Shown: positions 43,747 to 52,066 of the stretch, in pieces | Position numbering within the stretch: position 1 is the first letter of the stretch | Layout: every line of letters starts with the position of its first letter | Source of the DNA: Lactobacillus helsingborgensis | Lineage (GTDB): Bacteria; Bacillota; Bacilli; Lactobacillales; Lactobacillaceae | Assembly: GCF_000970855.1 (NCBI RefSeq) | Contig: NZ_KQ034047.1 | Coordinates: forward strand, 501,820-565,819 | Direction of reading: 5' to 3' | Length of the DNA stretch: 64,000 bases | Position numbers and translations under genes: made by a program | The notes under the pieces: generated by a model | Told to the model about the DNA's origin: nothing | Database searches by the model: none | Seen by the model: the letters and a program-made list of their open reading frames with translations, nothing else

Positions 43747-44224
43747 AGAAAACAATTTATATGAATTATTTAAAGATGCTGTCATTCTTTTACTCAGTAT
43801 TAGCTTAGTATTATTTGTTCAATGGGTTAAGTTAATTAGAAATCCCAAAAGCACACCAATTACTATTGATACATTCATTGGTTTAGGTATGTTATGGCTT
43901 TTTTCACTACTAGGCATAGTTATTAGTATGCTGATGAAAAAAGTACCTTGGAAAATCATTCAGGGCTTCCCTATTCTAGGCTGGGTTTCAATTGTTTCTC
44001 TAATTTTTTGTTTGCTTAGTCCCTACTGTGTTCGTGTTATTAATGCTGTAGACTTTCTCTCACTAACAACCTCTGTTCTAGCATTTGCTGGAATATCAGT
44101 TACCCACCGTTTGAAAGAACTGACTAAAATATCTTGGAAGATTTTAATAGTAGCAATTTTTGTTTTCTTTGGTATGTACTTTATGGATACCTTAATCTCA
44201 CAAATTGCTCTCAATCTTCATTAA
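43739..44224 (+). CDS. Small membrane protein, likely partner of DUF3100 protein
   Basis: 161 aa with five hydrophobic segments: AVILLLSISLVLFVQWV, IGLGMLWLFSLLGIVISML, LGWVSIVSLIFCLLS, FLSLTTSVLAFAGISVTH and ILIVAIFVFFGMYFM. I recognise no named domain with certainty. The 8-nt overlap with the DUF3100 gene implies translational coupling. It ends next to an IS3 relic; no terminator is obvious. Confidence 0.7.
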   Translation: MTKENNLYELFKDAVILLLSISLVLFVQWVKLIRNPKSTPITIDTFIGLGMLWLFSLLGIVISMLMKKVPWKIIQGFPILGWVSIVSLIFCLLSPYCVRVINAVDFLSLTTSVLAFAGISVTHRLKELTKISWKILIVAIFVFFGMYFMDTLISQIALNLH

Positions 44225-44239
44225 TAATTACTTTAATTG

Positions 44240-44890
44240 TGATCTCTAAAGTTAGGACACTTTATTAGCTTTACTAAGGACTAATTTCCGATATTCAAGC
44301 GGAGCTAGTCCTTTTAGTTTGATCTTGATTCTTTTCTGATTGTAATACTCAATGTAGTCTCTAATCGCATCTTCCAGTTCAATGAGATTTTTATATTGCT
44401 TTTCAAAGCCATAAAACATTTCTCGTTTGAGTATTCCGAAGGAGTCTTCCATTAACTTGTCATGAAGGGAACTCTTAGCGTGACATTAATTGGTTAATTC
44501 CATAGTTTTTAGTCAAGTTTGAAGCAACGCCTAAGCTCGCTCTACAGTAATGCGCTAATAGCCATAGCGGTGCTTGTGTTCTTCGTAGATAGCTTTCATT
44601 TCTGCCATTATTTCGTGGTTTTTCCGATCTTGATCCTCCTTCTTTAAAGTGTAGTAGAAATTACTACGGGATAGATGCGGCAGATTGGGATTGGCATTAA
44701 TGGTGTCAAGAATAAAAGTTACGATTCCTTTAAGCTCGCGTCTTAGTTGGGTAACTGCCAGGGCTACTTCCGGAGCTTGCGGTTCTTGGTCCACTGGTCG
44801 ACTAAGACTAAGACACTTAATTTTTTCCAAATTCGTTCTCTTGCTTGATCAGCTATTTATCTACTACTTACTTTTTTTGTCGTTGGAGTT
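44240..44890 (-). mobile_element. Decayed IS3-family (IS150-type) element
   Basis: Pieces of an IS3 OrfB, plus what may be the tail of OrfA (KQENE...KKLSVLV-like reading in another frame near 44830-44870), lie in the right order on the minus strand. The catalytic core between them is deleted. The left edge is near AGTTAGGACACTTTATTA (about 44248); the right edge is not definable. It adjoins the DUF3100 operon. Confidence 0.65.
44252..44830 (-). pseudogene. IS3-family OrfB transposase remnants
   Basis: N-terminal piece 44830-44555 contains AVTQLRRELKGIVTFILDTI, LPHLSRSNFYYTLKK and HKHRYGY, then stops where RRIT should follow. C-terminal piece 44452-44252 reads MEDSFGILKREMFYG, RDYIEYYNQKRIKIKLKGL and PLEYRKL. 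The ~350-400 bp encoding most of the DDE domain are missing, with a garbled ~100-bp joint. Inactive. Confidence 0.8.
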
Positions 44891-45936
44891 TTCAAAGCAA
44901 TTATCAACTTTGTAATTTGTTTGAAAACAGATGATAATTCCTTAAGAAGAAAACTTAAAGAAATTATTATCAAAAACGATTTCATTTAATCACCCCCTTT
45001 CTAAAAAAAGGAAAAGAAACCCAACTAGAACCTATCATTTCTAGAAAGTGATTGTGGAGGTAAGTTATATTTCATCAAGTTCAAATGAACTTGGGTAAAT
45101 ATACTTACTTTTTCTTTATTAATATTTACTTTCGATCAATAAAGATTTTTAGCCTTCTTAATTGATCATAAGTAAACTATAACATAGAAGTTTACAATTG
45201 CAATTAATGGCTTTATAGCAACATAAATTAAGCATTTTAAAAAAGTATTATAAAATACTGTGTAAGCAGTATTTTACCAAATATTATTATATTAATATTA
45301 TTAATAATATTATTTTTTAATTAATCTCAGAATACTGCTTACACAATATTCTACCCAAAATATTAAGTTTTTCTAAAGATAATAATTTTAAAATCATTGA
45401 CATAAAAAAGCCTTGAAATATTGATCCTAGTTTAGACAAGTCATGATTAAACCAAATTTGTAAAAGGGGAAATATGTTATTTATATTTTTACAGCATTAA
45501 TAAATGAGTAAAAGTGATTAATCTACTTTGCTGGTAGTAAAAGTAAAGTGCATTGCCGGTCCATTTATTTTTATATTATTTTTTAATATTGGTGCATTTG
45601 GGTACATAGTATCTCCTCACGTTGGCTTTCTATTCTATAATCTATGGCATCTCTTTCTTTTTCCGCTAGCATTTTTTCTCTAACAGCCTTATTTTCCAAT
45701 TTGAAAGAAACGAGCACTACAACTATTTAACTCCAATCAAATCTGGTTAATACATATTTGCCTATAATGCATTAAACAGGGGCTTATTGTCAGAAAAGCA
45801 TATATTTTTAATAGCTTTAATTCACGTATCAGCCTATACGTTATTATTTCCCGAGAAATACCATATAATCTTCTACTCTAACTATTTGCCTCATTACTAT
45901 TCCATTTTCACATGAAACAATATAGTTTTTTAGGCA
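44891..45936. other. Long AT-rich intergenic region with decayed coding traces
   Basis: No intact gene. Plus-strand frames without start codons look coding-like: about 44851-44988 (LTFFVVGVFKAIINFVICLK then a basic tail) and about 45518-45673 (IAGPFIFILFFNIGAFGYIV and NLWHLFLFPLAFFL), the latter a membrane-protein fragment. AAAAGGGGAAAT followed by ATG at 45474 opens only an 8-codon frame. A TTGACA at about 45398 could be a leftover promoter. The paired palindromes at 45252-45350 are the main structure. Confidence 0.45.
45252..45350. repeat. Two near-palindromes with mutually inverted 6-bp spacers
   Basis: Site 1 (45252-45275): AAAATACTG-TGTAAG-CAGTATTTT. Site 2 (45331-45350): AATACTG-CTTACA-CAATATT. 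The arms are the same, and the spacers are reverse complements. Short flanking sequence to the right is also shared in direct orientation (TACC-AAATATTA and TACCCAAAATATTA). About 55 bp of almost pure A/T separates them. They could be operators, recombinase core sites or a large hairpin. Confidence 0.65.
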
Positions 45937-45977
45937 ATAAAAATGACCCCTAAATTTGTCCTAAATTTGGGGGTCAT
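45937..45977 (-). terminator. Terminator of the MalY-type gene
   Basis: ATGACCCCTAAATTT (45943-45957) pairs with 45963-45977 with one G-U, loop of 5 nt, and TTTTTAT follows on the minus strand. Confidence 0.8.
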
Positions 45978-46011
45978 ATCATAATTTACCCTAGCCGTCT
46001 TTTTATTATGC

Positions 46012-47178
46012 TTAAGCAGAATATTTTGTTAGTCCTGCTCTTAACCGTTCTAAACCATCTTTAACAGTTGTTAACGGACAGGCAAGATTCATCCGCAAGA
46101 ACTTATTACCATTGCCGCGATAAATACTTCCCGGTGATAAAACCAGACCTGTTTCCTTTTCTAAAAACTCTGCTAATTTTTGTGAATCTGTACTAATCCT
46201 TTCCACATCAAGCCAAATTAAGTATGTTGCATTTCCTGCAACCACTTTAACTTGCGGTAGATTTTTACTGATAAATTCTTGAGCATAAGCAAAATTAACA
46301 TTTAACTGTTTAATCAATGCTTGCAGCCAGTCATGACCATGTTCATAAGCAGCAATTGTTCCCGGAATGGCGAGCAAATTTGGTTCAGCCACCTCATCAC
46401 TATTAAGACCACGATTAACCATAGCACGCAAATTACTATTTGGCACAATCGCAGTCGCTGCATGTAAAGCAGCAACGTTAAAAGTTTTACTTGGTGAAAT
46501 TAACGAAATAACATTGTCACGTGCAGAGCCATTAACCGAAAAGCTTGGAGTATAACTTGGGCCCTGTCGCACCAAGTCACCATGAATTTCATCAGACAAA
46601 AGTACCACATGATGTTGATAACACAAATCAGCAATTCTTTGAACTTCTTCTTGAGTCCATACTTTGCCGATAGGATTATGCGGATTGCAAAAAATCATGA
46701 GTGTTGTTAACGGCAGGGCCAATTTCTGTTCAAGATCTTCCCAGTCGACTGTATAATTTGAACCATTAAATTGCAAGTCGTTGGACAAAACATGCCGACC
46801 ATTATTTTCAATTGAATTGTAAAAGACATTATAAACCGGCGCTTGCACTAAAACATTGTCACCAATATGCGAAATTCGCCGCACAATTGCTGAAATTGCT
46901 GGTACCACACCTGTGGTGAAAATCTCCCATTCTTGCTGCGGGCGATGACCATGTTCCTTTTCAAACCAATCAGCCACGGCTTTAAAATAATCGTCTTCAG
47001 GCCATTCGTAACCAAAAACACCTAAATTAACCTTTTCCTTCATTGCCGTAATTATTTCCGGGGCTGTTTTAAAATCCATATCAGCGATTGACATTGGCAA
47101 TTCGCCTTTTTTAACGTGCCATTTGACTGAGTCCGTGCCGCTTCTATCTGGTGCATTAACAAAATCATATTTAGCCAT
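46012..47178 (-). CDS. MalY/PatB-family C-S lyase (cystathionine beta-lyase type)
   Basis: 388 aa PLP enzyme. MSIADMDFKTAPEI near 29-42, NPHNPIGKVW, SDEIHGDLV and the PLP-Lys motif SPSKTFNVAALHAA define the MalY/PatB group, which cleaves cystathionine or cysteine conjugates to pyruvate, ammonia and thiol. The start is 5 nt after the DUF3737 gene stop, so the two are co-transcribed. Confidence 0.92.
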   Translation of the reverse strand: MAKYDFVNAPDRSGTDSVKWHVKKGELPMSIADMDFKTAPEIITAMKEKVNLGVFGYEWPEDDYFKAVADWFEKEHGHRPQQEWEIFTTGVVPAISAIVRRISHIGDNVLVQAPVYNVFYNSIENNGRHVLSNDLQFNGSNYTVDWEDLEQKLALPLTTLMIFCNPHNPIGKVWTQEEVQRIADLCYQHHVVLLSDEIHGDLVRQGPSYTPSFSVNGSARDNVISLISPSKTFNVAALHAATAIVPNSNLRAMVNRGLNSDEVAEPNLLAIPGTIAAYEHGHDWLQALIKQLNVNFAYAQEFISKNLPQVKVVAGNATYLIWLDVERISTDSQKLAEFLEKETGLVLSPGSIYRGNGNKFLRMNLACPLTTVKDGLERLRAGLTKYSA

Positions 47179-47183
47179 TATCT

Positions 47184-48074
47184 TTAATCCTTCGCTTTCT
47201 GATTTTGATCTGAACTATTAACTTTCTTGTCAATTTTAGCACAGATAATTTCAGTTTTAGCGGGGGTAATTTTTTGCGGATCTAAAATCAACTTGCCAAT
47301 TGCTGGAGCAGAAATCTTACCGGAAATTGGATTTTTTACACTGTCAATTTTAATTGAAACAGTAGCATCAATATTAGAAACATATTCAAACGCTAAATCG
47401 GTGTGAATTAAACTGGTATTTTTTAGTTCCAGATGATCAATATAATTAAGTCCCTGATTGCTTTCAATTTTACAGTTGATAAACTTGATATTTTGCCCGT
47501 TCCAGGCCAAATATTCACCATCTATTAGCGAATCATACACAGTAACATTTTGACAGTTCCAAAAGGCATCTTTAGAAATAAAAGTAGAATGATGGACTTC
47601 AACATTTTTAGCGCCATCAAAGACGTAATTACCAACCACGCTAACATGATCAAGGTAGATATTCTGGCTATCTTTACCAAAATAATCACCATTAACTTGA
47701 CTGTTCGTAATTCTAATATCTTTACAGCTCCACATTGTTTCTGCAGCGTTAGCAAAGTGAACATGATCCAAGCTTATCTTTTCTGATCTTCTAAATAGCT
47801 TCGGTGCCTGCAGAGCCGAATTCTTGATAGCAATGTTTTTGGTGTACCAAATACCGCTACGAGCCATAGTTTCAAAAACAGTACTCTCTACAGTAACGTC
47901 ATTGTCATACCATAATGGATATTTCCATTTAAAAACAGAGTCTTTAATATTGATTTTACTGGCTTCCTTAAGTGGCGATTCACCTTCGCCAAAAGTAATC
48001 CCTACCAGCTGCGAATCTTTTAGTCCAAAAAGAATTCTTTCGCCTTCAAAAAAATGATCTTTGATAATTTTCAT
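47184..48074 (-). CDS. DUF3737 protein (parallel beta-helix)
   Basis: 296 aa. Repeating N-x-x-I/V and D-S-x-F style rungs (ITNSQVNGDYF, HHSTFISKDAFWNCQNVTVY, INCKIESNQGLNYID) indicate a right-handed beta-helix, and the start FFEGERILFGLKDSQL matches DUF3737. The C-terminal 30 residues are basic and polar. Family function is unknown; in this window it precedes a MalY-type lyase in one operon. Confidence 0.85.
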   Translation of the reverse strand: MKIIKDHFFEGERILFGLKDSQLVGITFGEGESPLKEASKINIKDSVFKWKYPLWYDNDVTVESTVFETMARSGIWYTKNIAIKNSALQAPKLFRRSEKISLDHVHFANAAETMWSCKDIRITNSQVNGDYFGKDSQNIYLDHVSVVGNYVFDGAKNVEVHHSTFISKDAFWNCQNVTVYDSLIDGEYLAWNGQNIKFINCKIESNQGLNYIDHLELKNTSLIHTDLAFEYVSNIDATVSIKIDSVKNPISGKISAPAIGKLILDPQKITPAKTEIICAKIDKKVNSSDQNQKAKD

Positions 48075-48508
48075 TCTGATCTCTTTTCTTTTAAACCAAA
48101 CACTGTTTTTTGCTAATAGCGGTCAACTATTAAATTAAAGCTTCTTTTTCTATCAATTATCCACTGAATTGACTGCAACTTAAAATACTATTTTATTAGG
48201 TCTTTTAATTACAAATAGTTATACCAGTTTTAGTATTCATTAATAATTTTAAAATACTTTTCTTCAAAGTGATTAATAAAATTTATATACAAAAACTATT
48301 TGCACATGAGGATGTCAACGGACACCCTTTTTTTGCACTTCAATGTATTTGCTTTTTAAATATGCCTTTTATGGGATTGGCATCCTTTTAACTCTAAGCA
48401 GAAAAAGCCAGTAGGGTTATTCTTAAAAATGTCTAGTACAACGGACATATTCTTGGAAGGGCTTTCTCAAGTTCAAAATTATAATCAGTTCTAGGGGGTA
48501 GTAAGCAA
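48075..48508. other. Intergenic region upstream of the ascorbate-family PTS operon
   Basis: No gene seen. GGATGTC-AACG-GACACCC with seven T residues (48310-48334) is a plus-strand terminator-like hairpin with no gene before it. A related element, TGTC-N10-GACA with the same AACGGACA (48430-48447), lies about 45-60 bp before the likely start site. A TATAAT (48480-48485) without a good -35 precedes the regulator, suggesting activator dependence. Confidence 0.45.
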
Positions 48509-50461
48509 ATGCTAACAGACAATGAAGACAACATTATCAATTTTTTATTAAACAGCAACTCTTTTGTGACAGCTAAAGAAATTGCAAACCAGTTTTTGAT
48601 GTCAACTAAAACCGTTTACCGCACAATTAAACATCTTAATTCCCTGACCCCCTCAGGCGAATTGATTAACAGTAAAAAAGGAAGGGGGTTCAAAATTAAC
48701 TACGATAACTATTTAAAGGAAATGAACTATCAACAAGATTCCAACACCTTTACAGCAAAAGATCGTCAACAAGCTACTTTGACTAAATTATTGATGATTG
48801 CACCCAGATCACTAAAATTATCTTCATTATTCAGCCAATATTATTTAAGTGAAACCAATATCAATGAAGACTTGAAATCAATTAGATCCCAATTAGCATC
48901 ATATTCTCTAAATTTAGTAAGAAAAAATCATCAATTAAAAATAACTGGAAGTGAAACGAATATTCGTCATGCGTTACAGGATATATTGATTAAGCAAAAT
49001 GTCTCCAATACTTCTTTATCCGAAAAAGGCGGTTTAAATTTCTATTCGCTGCAGTTCTGCATTAAGCAACTAAATTTTATTAATGAAAAACTAGACAGTG
49101 AAATTACTTATCCATACAACGTAAACATTATTTCTCACATTTATATTTTGATTACCAGATACCAAACACATGCAGTGGCCAAAAGTGTCTTAACCAAATT
49201 AAATAGCTATGATCAAATGATTATTAAAGAGAATAAGCAACTATACTCCATAGCGGCAGAAGTAATTAAGCATATTGAAAATTACTTGGACATGGCTTTA
49301 GAACCTAATGAAATTTATTTTTTATTACAATATTTAATTTCTTCACGTCTAGATGTAATGGATAAAATTGAAAATTCTGCTTTTCAGTCTAATCTCGTCC
49401 AAAAAGTGACTAATTTTTATATCTCTAATGTGGTTGCCAAGTTAAATTTAGGAACAATTAATAATGATTTTAAAGCTGACCTAGCAAATCATATTCGACC
49501 AATGATAAATCGCTTATATAACAAAATAAGTTTGAATAATGCACTGCTGCCCGAAATAAAACGTGTGTATTTAAAATTGTTTAAAGTGATTGAACATACT
49601 TCGGATAAATTAACTAAAGAATTGGGGCTACCTCCCATTTCTGCAGACGAAAGTGGATTTATTACGATTTATTTTGCTCGTTATTTAGAACAAAATCGTC
49701 AATATATTAGAGCTCTTGTTGTTTGTACAACTGGCGTAGCTACTGCACAACTGATAAAGGTTAAAATTCAAAGTTACTTTAACAATATCATTGTTGTTGC
49801 TGATGCTGCCAGCAGCAATGTTCAACAGCAAATTCACAAGTACGCTCCCATTGAATTAATTATTTCAACGATTCCACTCAATAATACGTTTGAAATTCCA
49901 GTAGTTGTCGTAGGGGCATTATTAACCAATCAAGATAAAAAAAGAATAGAAGACAGTATTAAGCGAAATTATCATTTTCAGGGAAGTGAAAAGATGTTAA
50001 GTGAAGTTACTAATGAATCGTTAATTAGGCTCAATATTGAAGCTGTAAATTGGAAAGATGCAATTAGAAAGAGTGCGAATCCATTAGTAAAAAATGGTTA
50101 TGCGACTGAGAATTACGTTAACGGTATGATCAAAACTACAGAAGAATCAGGACCATATATCGTTATCAGTAAAGGTGTGGCATTACCACATGCCCGTCCC
50201 GAATTAGGTGCTAAAAAAATTGGGATAACGGTTACTACTTTAAAGACGCCAATTAACTTTGGCAATAAAAGCAATGATCCCGTTCAGTTCATCTTTGCTC
50301 TGTGCGCAGTTGATAATAAGTCACATTTAAAAGCGATGTCTGAGTTAGTAAATTTTATTAGTGATCAAAACTTTTTAAAAAGCCTAGTTAAAGAAACTAG
50401 GCCTGCTAATGTCTATACATTAATAAAGAAGTTTGAATCGAGGTATAGCGAAAATGAGTAA
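48509..50461 (+). CDS. PRD-containing PTS regulator with EIIB-like and EIIA domains
   Basis: 650 aa. HTH at ~1-60 (TAKEIANQFLMSTKTVYRTIK), a second HTH-like region at ~90-130, PRD domains ~180-390, an EIIB-like segment with Cys (ALVVCTTGVATAQLIK, ~407-422) and a C-terminal EIIA domain with the phosphorylatable His in GVALPHARPELGAKK (~555). The architecture is that of MtlR/UlaR-like activators. No separate EIIA gene is present in this operon, so the fused domain may be both sensor and the EIIA of the transporter. AGGGGG precedes the ATG. Confidence 0.88.
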   Translation: MLTDNEDNIINFLLNSNSFVTAKEIANQFLMSTKTVYRTIKHLNSLTPSGELINSKKGRGFKINYDNYLKEMNYQQDSNTFTAKDRQQATLTKLLMIAPRSLKLSSLFSQYYLSETNINEDLKSIRSQLASYSLNLVRKNHQLKITGSETNIRHALQDILIKQNVSNTSLSEKGGLNFYSLQFCIKQLNFINEKLDSEITYPYNVNIISHIYILITRYQTHAVAKSVLTKLNSYDQMIIKENKQLYSIAAEVIKHIENYLDMALEPNEIYFLLQYLISSRLDVMDKIENSAFQSNLVQKVTNFYISNVVAKLNLGTINNDFKADLANHIRPMINRLYNKISLNNALLPEIKRVYLKLFKVIEHTSDKLTKELGLPPISADESGFITIYFARYLEQNRQYIRALVVCTTGVATAQLIKVKIQSYFNNIIVVADAASSNVQQQIHKYAPIELIISTIPLNNTFEIPVVVVGALLTNQDKKRIEDSIKRNYHFQGSEKMLSEVTNESLIRLNIEAVNWKDAIRKSANPLVKNGYATENYVNGMIKTTEESGPYIVISKGVALPHARPELGAKKIGITVTTLKTPINFGNKSNDPVQFIFALCAVDNKSHLKAMSELVNFISDQNFLKSLVKETRPANVYTLIKKFESRYSENE

Positions 50462-50750
50462 AAAATATTCTATTTTGGTAGCTTGTCGAACAGGAATGGG
50501 ATCCTCAATGATGCTCAAAATCAAAATTAATCAGGTTGTACGAGAGAATAAATTTCCCTTCGAAGTCTCTCATGACGTAATCGACGCAGCAAAGGGGCTT
50601 GATCCTGACCTATTGGTAACAATGGAGGATTTAGTACCTGATGTTAAAGATGACGTCAGAAGTATTATTGGGATAAAAGACATAATGGACAAGAATGAAA
50701 TAAAAACGAAGTTGCAAAATTTTCTCGATCAACAAAATCCTGCATCTTAA
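50454..50750 (+). CDS. PTS ascorbate/galactitol-type EIIB
   Basis: 98 aa from the ATG at 50454, which overlaps the regulator stop by 8 nt (ATGAGTAA); GAGG lies upstream. The P-loop ILVACRTGMGSSMMLKIKI holds the phosphocysteine. It is the SgaB/UlaB-like cytosolic EIIB that phosphorylates sugar brought by the following EIIC. Confidence 0.9.
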   Translation: MSKKYSILVACRTGMGSSMMLKIKINQVVRENKFPFEVSHDVIDAAKGLDPDLLVTMEDLVPDVKDDVRSIIGIKDIMDKNEIKTKLQNFLDQQNPAS

Positions 50751-50768
50751 AAAGGAGAGTGAATAATA

Positions 50769-52043
50769 ATGAATGCCATTCTATCTCTATTGGTAGATTT
50801 ATTAAGTACAGCTTCAATTATGATTGGACTGATATCTTTTATTGGTCTGGTTTTACAAAAAGAAAGTCCCACTAAAATTATCAACGGTACTTTAAAAACT
50901 ATTGTTGGTTTTCTAGTTTTTACTATTGGTAGTTCTGCTGCAACAGTTGCTTTAAACGATTTTCAGGCACTATTTGCTAAGGGATTTCACCTTCAAGGGG
51001 TTTTACCATTAGCAGAAGCCGTTACCGCTCTAGCTCAACAGCGTTTTGGCACTGTAGTTGCATTGGTGATGACTTTAGGCTTTGTAGTCAACTTAATTGT
51101 TGCCAGATTAACGCCAATGAAATATATCTTCCTTACCGGACAACACAATTTATATTTGGCAGCTCTATCTACCATTATGCTTAAATCAGTAGGTTTGAGT
51201 AATCCCTATATAGTAGTAATTGGAGGAATAATAGTCGGCTTTATGTCCGCAGCAATGCCTGCAATCGCCCAGCCAGGAATGCGTAAAGTTACTGGCGGTG
51301 ATGATATTGCATTAGCTCACTATGTATCAATTGGTTATGCCCTTTCCAGCTGGATCGGGGGGAAAGTGGGCAGTCCGAAAGAGAGTACAGAAAAATTGAA
51401 GTTACCAGGATGGCTTAGTATTTTCAAAGATTATGTCATTGGAGTTTCAATTACGATGGTCATTTTCTATTACATTGCTGCTTTATTCGCCGGCAAGGCA
51501 CAAGTTGAACAATTATCAAAAGGAGTTAATTGGCTAATTTATCCTTTATTACAAGGACTACAATTTGCTGCGGCCTTATACGTAATTATTACTGGGGTGA
51601 GATTACTTTTAGGCGAAATTGTTAATGCCTTCGTTGGTATCTCGGAAAAACTGATTCCTAATGCAAAACCAGCTTTAGATGTTCCCGTTGTTTTCCCTTA
51701 TGCCCCAACAGCAACAGTTATTGGCTTCGTATCTGCTTATGCAGCGGGATTGTTGATGATGCTGGTATTTGCGGCTCTACATATGCCCGTAATCATTCCC
51801 GTTGCAGTGCCTTACTTTTTCATTGGTGCTACAGCCGGCGTTTTTGGCAATGCCACGGGCGGCTGGAAAGGCTACGTTATTGGTTCTTTTATCGTAGGAA
51901 TTTTAATCGCAGTAGGTCCATCCCTAGTATATCCAGTATTATCATCAATTGGCTTAAAAGGAACTGCTTTTCCGGAAACAGATTTCAACGTCGTTGCCTT
52001 AATTATTAAATTTATTGGTCAAATAGTACACAGTATTTTTTAG
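50769..52043 (+). CDS. PTS ascorbate-family EIIC (UlaA/SgaT-like)
   Basis: 424 aa with about 10-11 membrane segments. MIGLISFIGLVLQKESPTKI, GTLKTIVGFLVF, LTGQHNLYLAALSTIML and PVVFPYAPTATVIGF follow the UlaA pattern. AAAGGAG precedes the ATG. The family carries L-ascorbate and related pentitol/hexulosonate substrates; the presence of transketolase instead of ula hydrolase/isomerase genes argues for another substrate, possibly a pentitol or pentulose. Confidence 0.9.
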   Translation: MNAILSLLVDLLSTASIMIGLISFIGLVLQKESPTKIINGTLKTIVGFLVFTIGSSAATVALNDFQALFAKGFHLQGVLPLAEAVTALAQQRFGTVVALVMTLGFVVNLIVARLTPMKYIFLTGQHNLYLAALSTIMLKSVGLSNPYIVVIGGIIVGFMSAAMPAIAQPGMRKVTGGDDIALAHYVSIGYALSSWIGGKVGSPKESTEKLKLPGWLSIFKDYVIGVSITMVIFYYIAALFAGKAQVEQLSKGVNWLIYPLLQGLQFAAALYVIITGVRLLLGEIVNAFVGISEKLIPNAKPALDVPVVFPYAPTATVIGFVSAYAAGLLMMLVFAALHMPVIIPVAVPYFFIGATAGVFGNATGGWKGYVIGSFIVGILIAVGPSLVYPVLSSIGLKGTAFPETDFNVVALIIKFIGQIVHSIF

Positions 52044-52066
52044 CAATATTAAAGGAGTCAATATAA

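Noticed and set aside
44851..44988. Small hydrophobic plus-strand frame with basic tail, resembling a type I toxin or holin-like peptide
   Set aside because: No start codon or ribosome site in frame; it overlaps the IS3 relic and is more likely a gene fragment.
45518..45673. Membrane-protein-like frame after a possible promoter and ribosome site
   Set aside because: The nearby ATG opens only an 8-codon frame and the coding-like stretch has no start and ends in stops; treated as decayed sequence.
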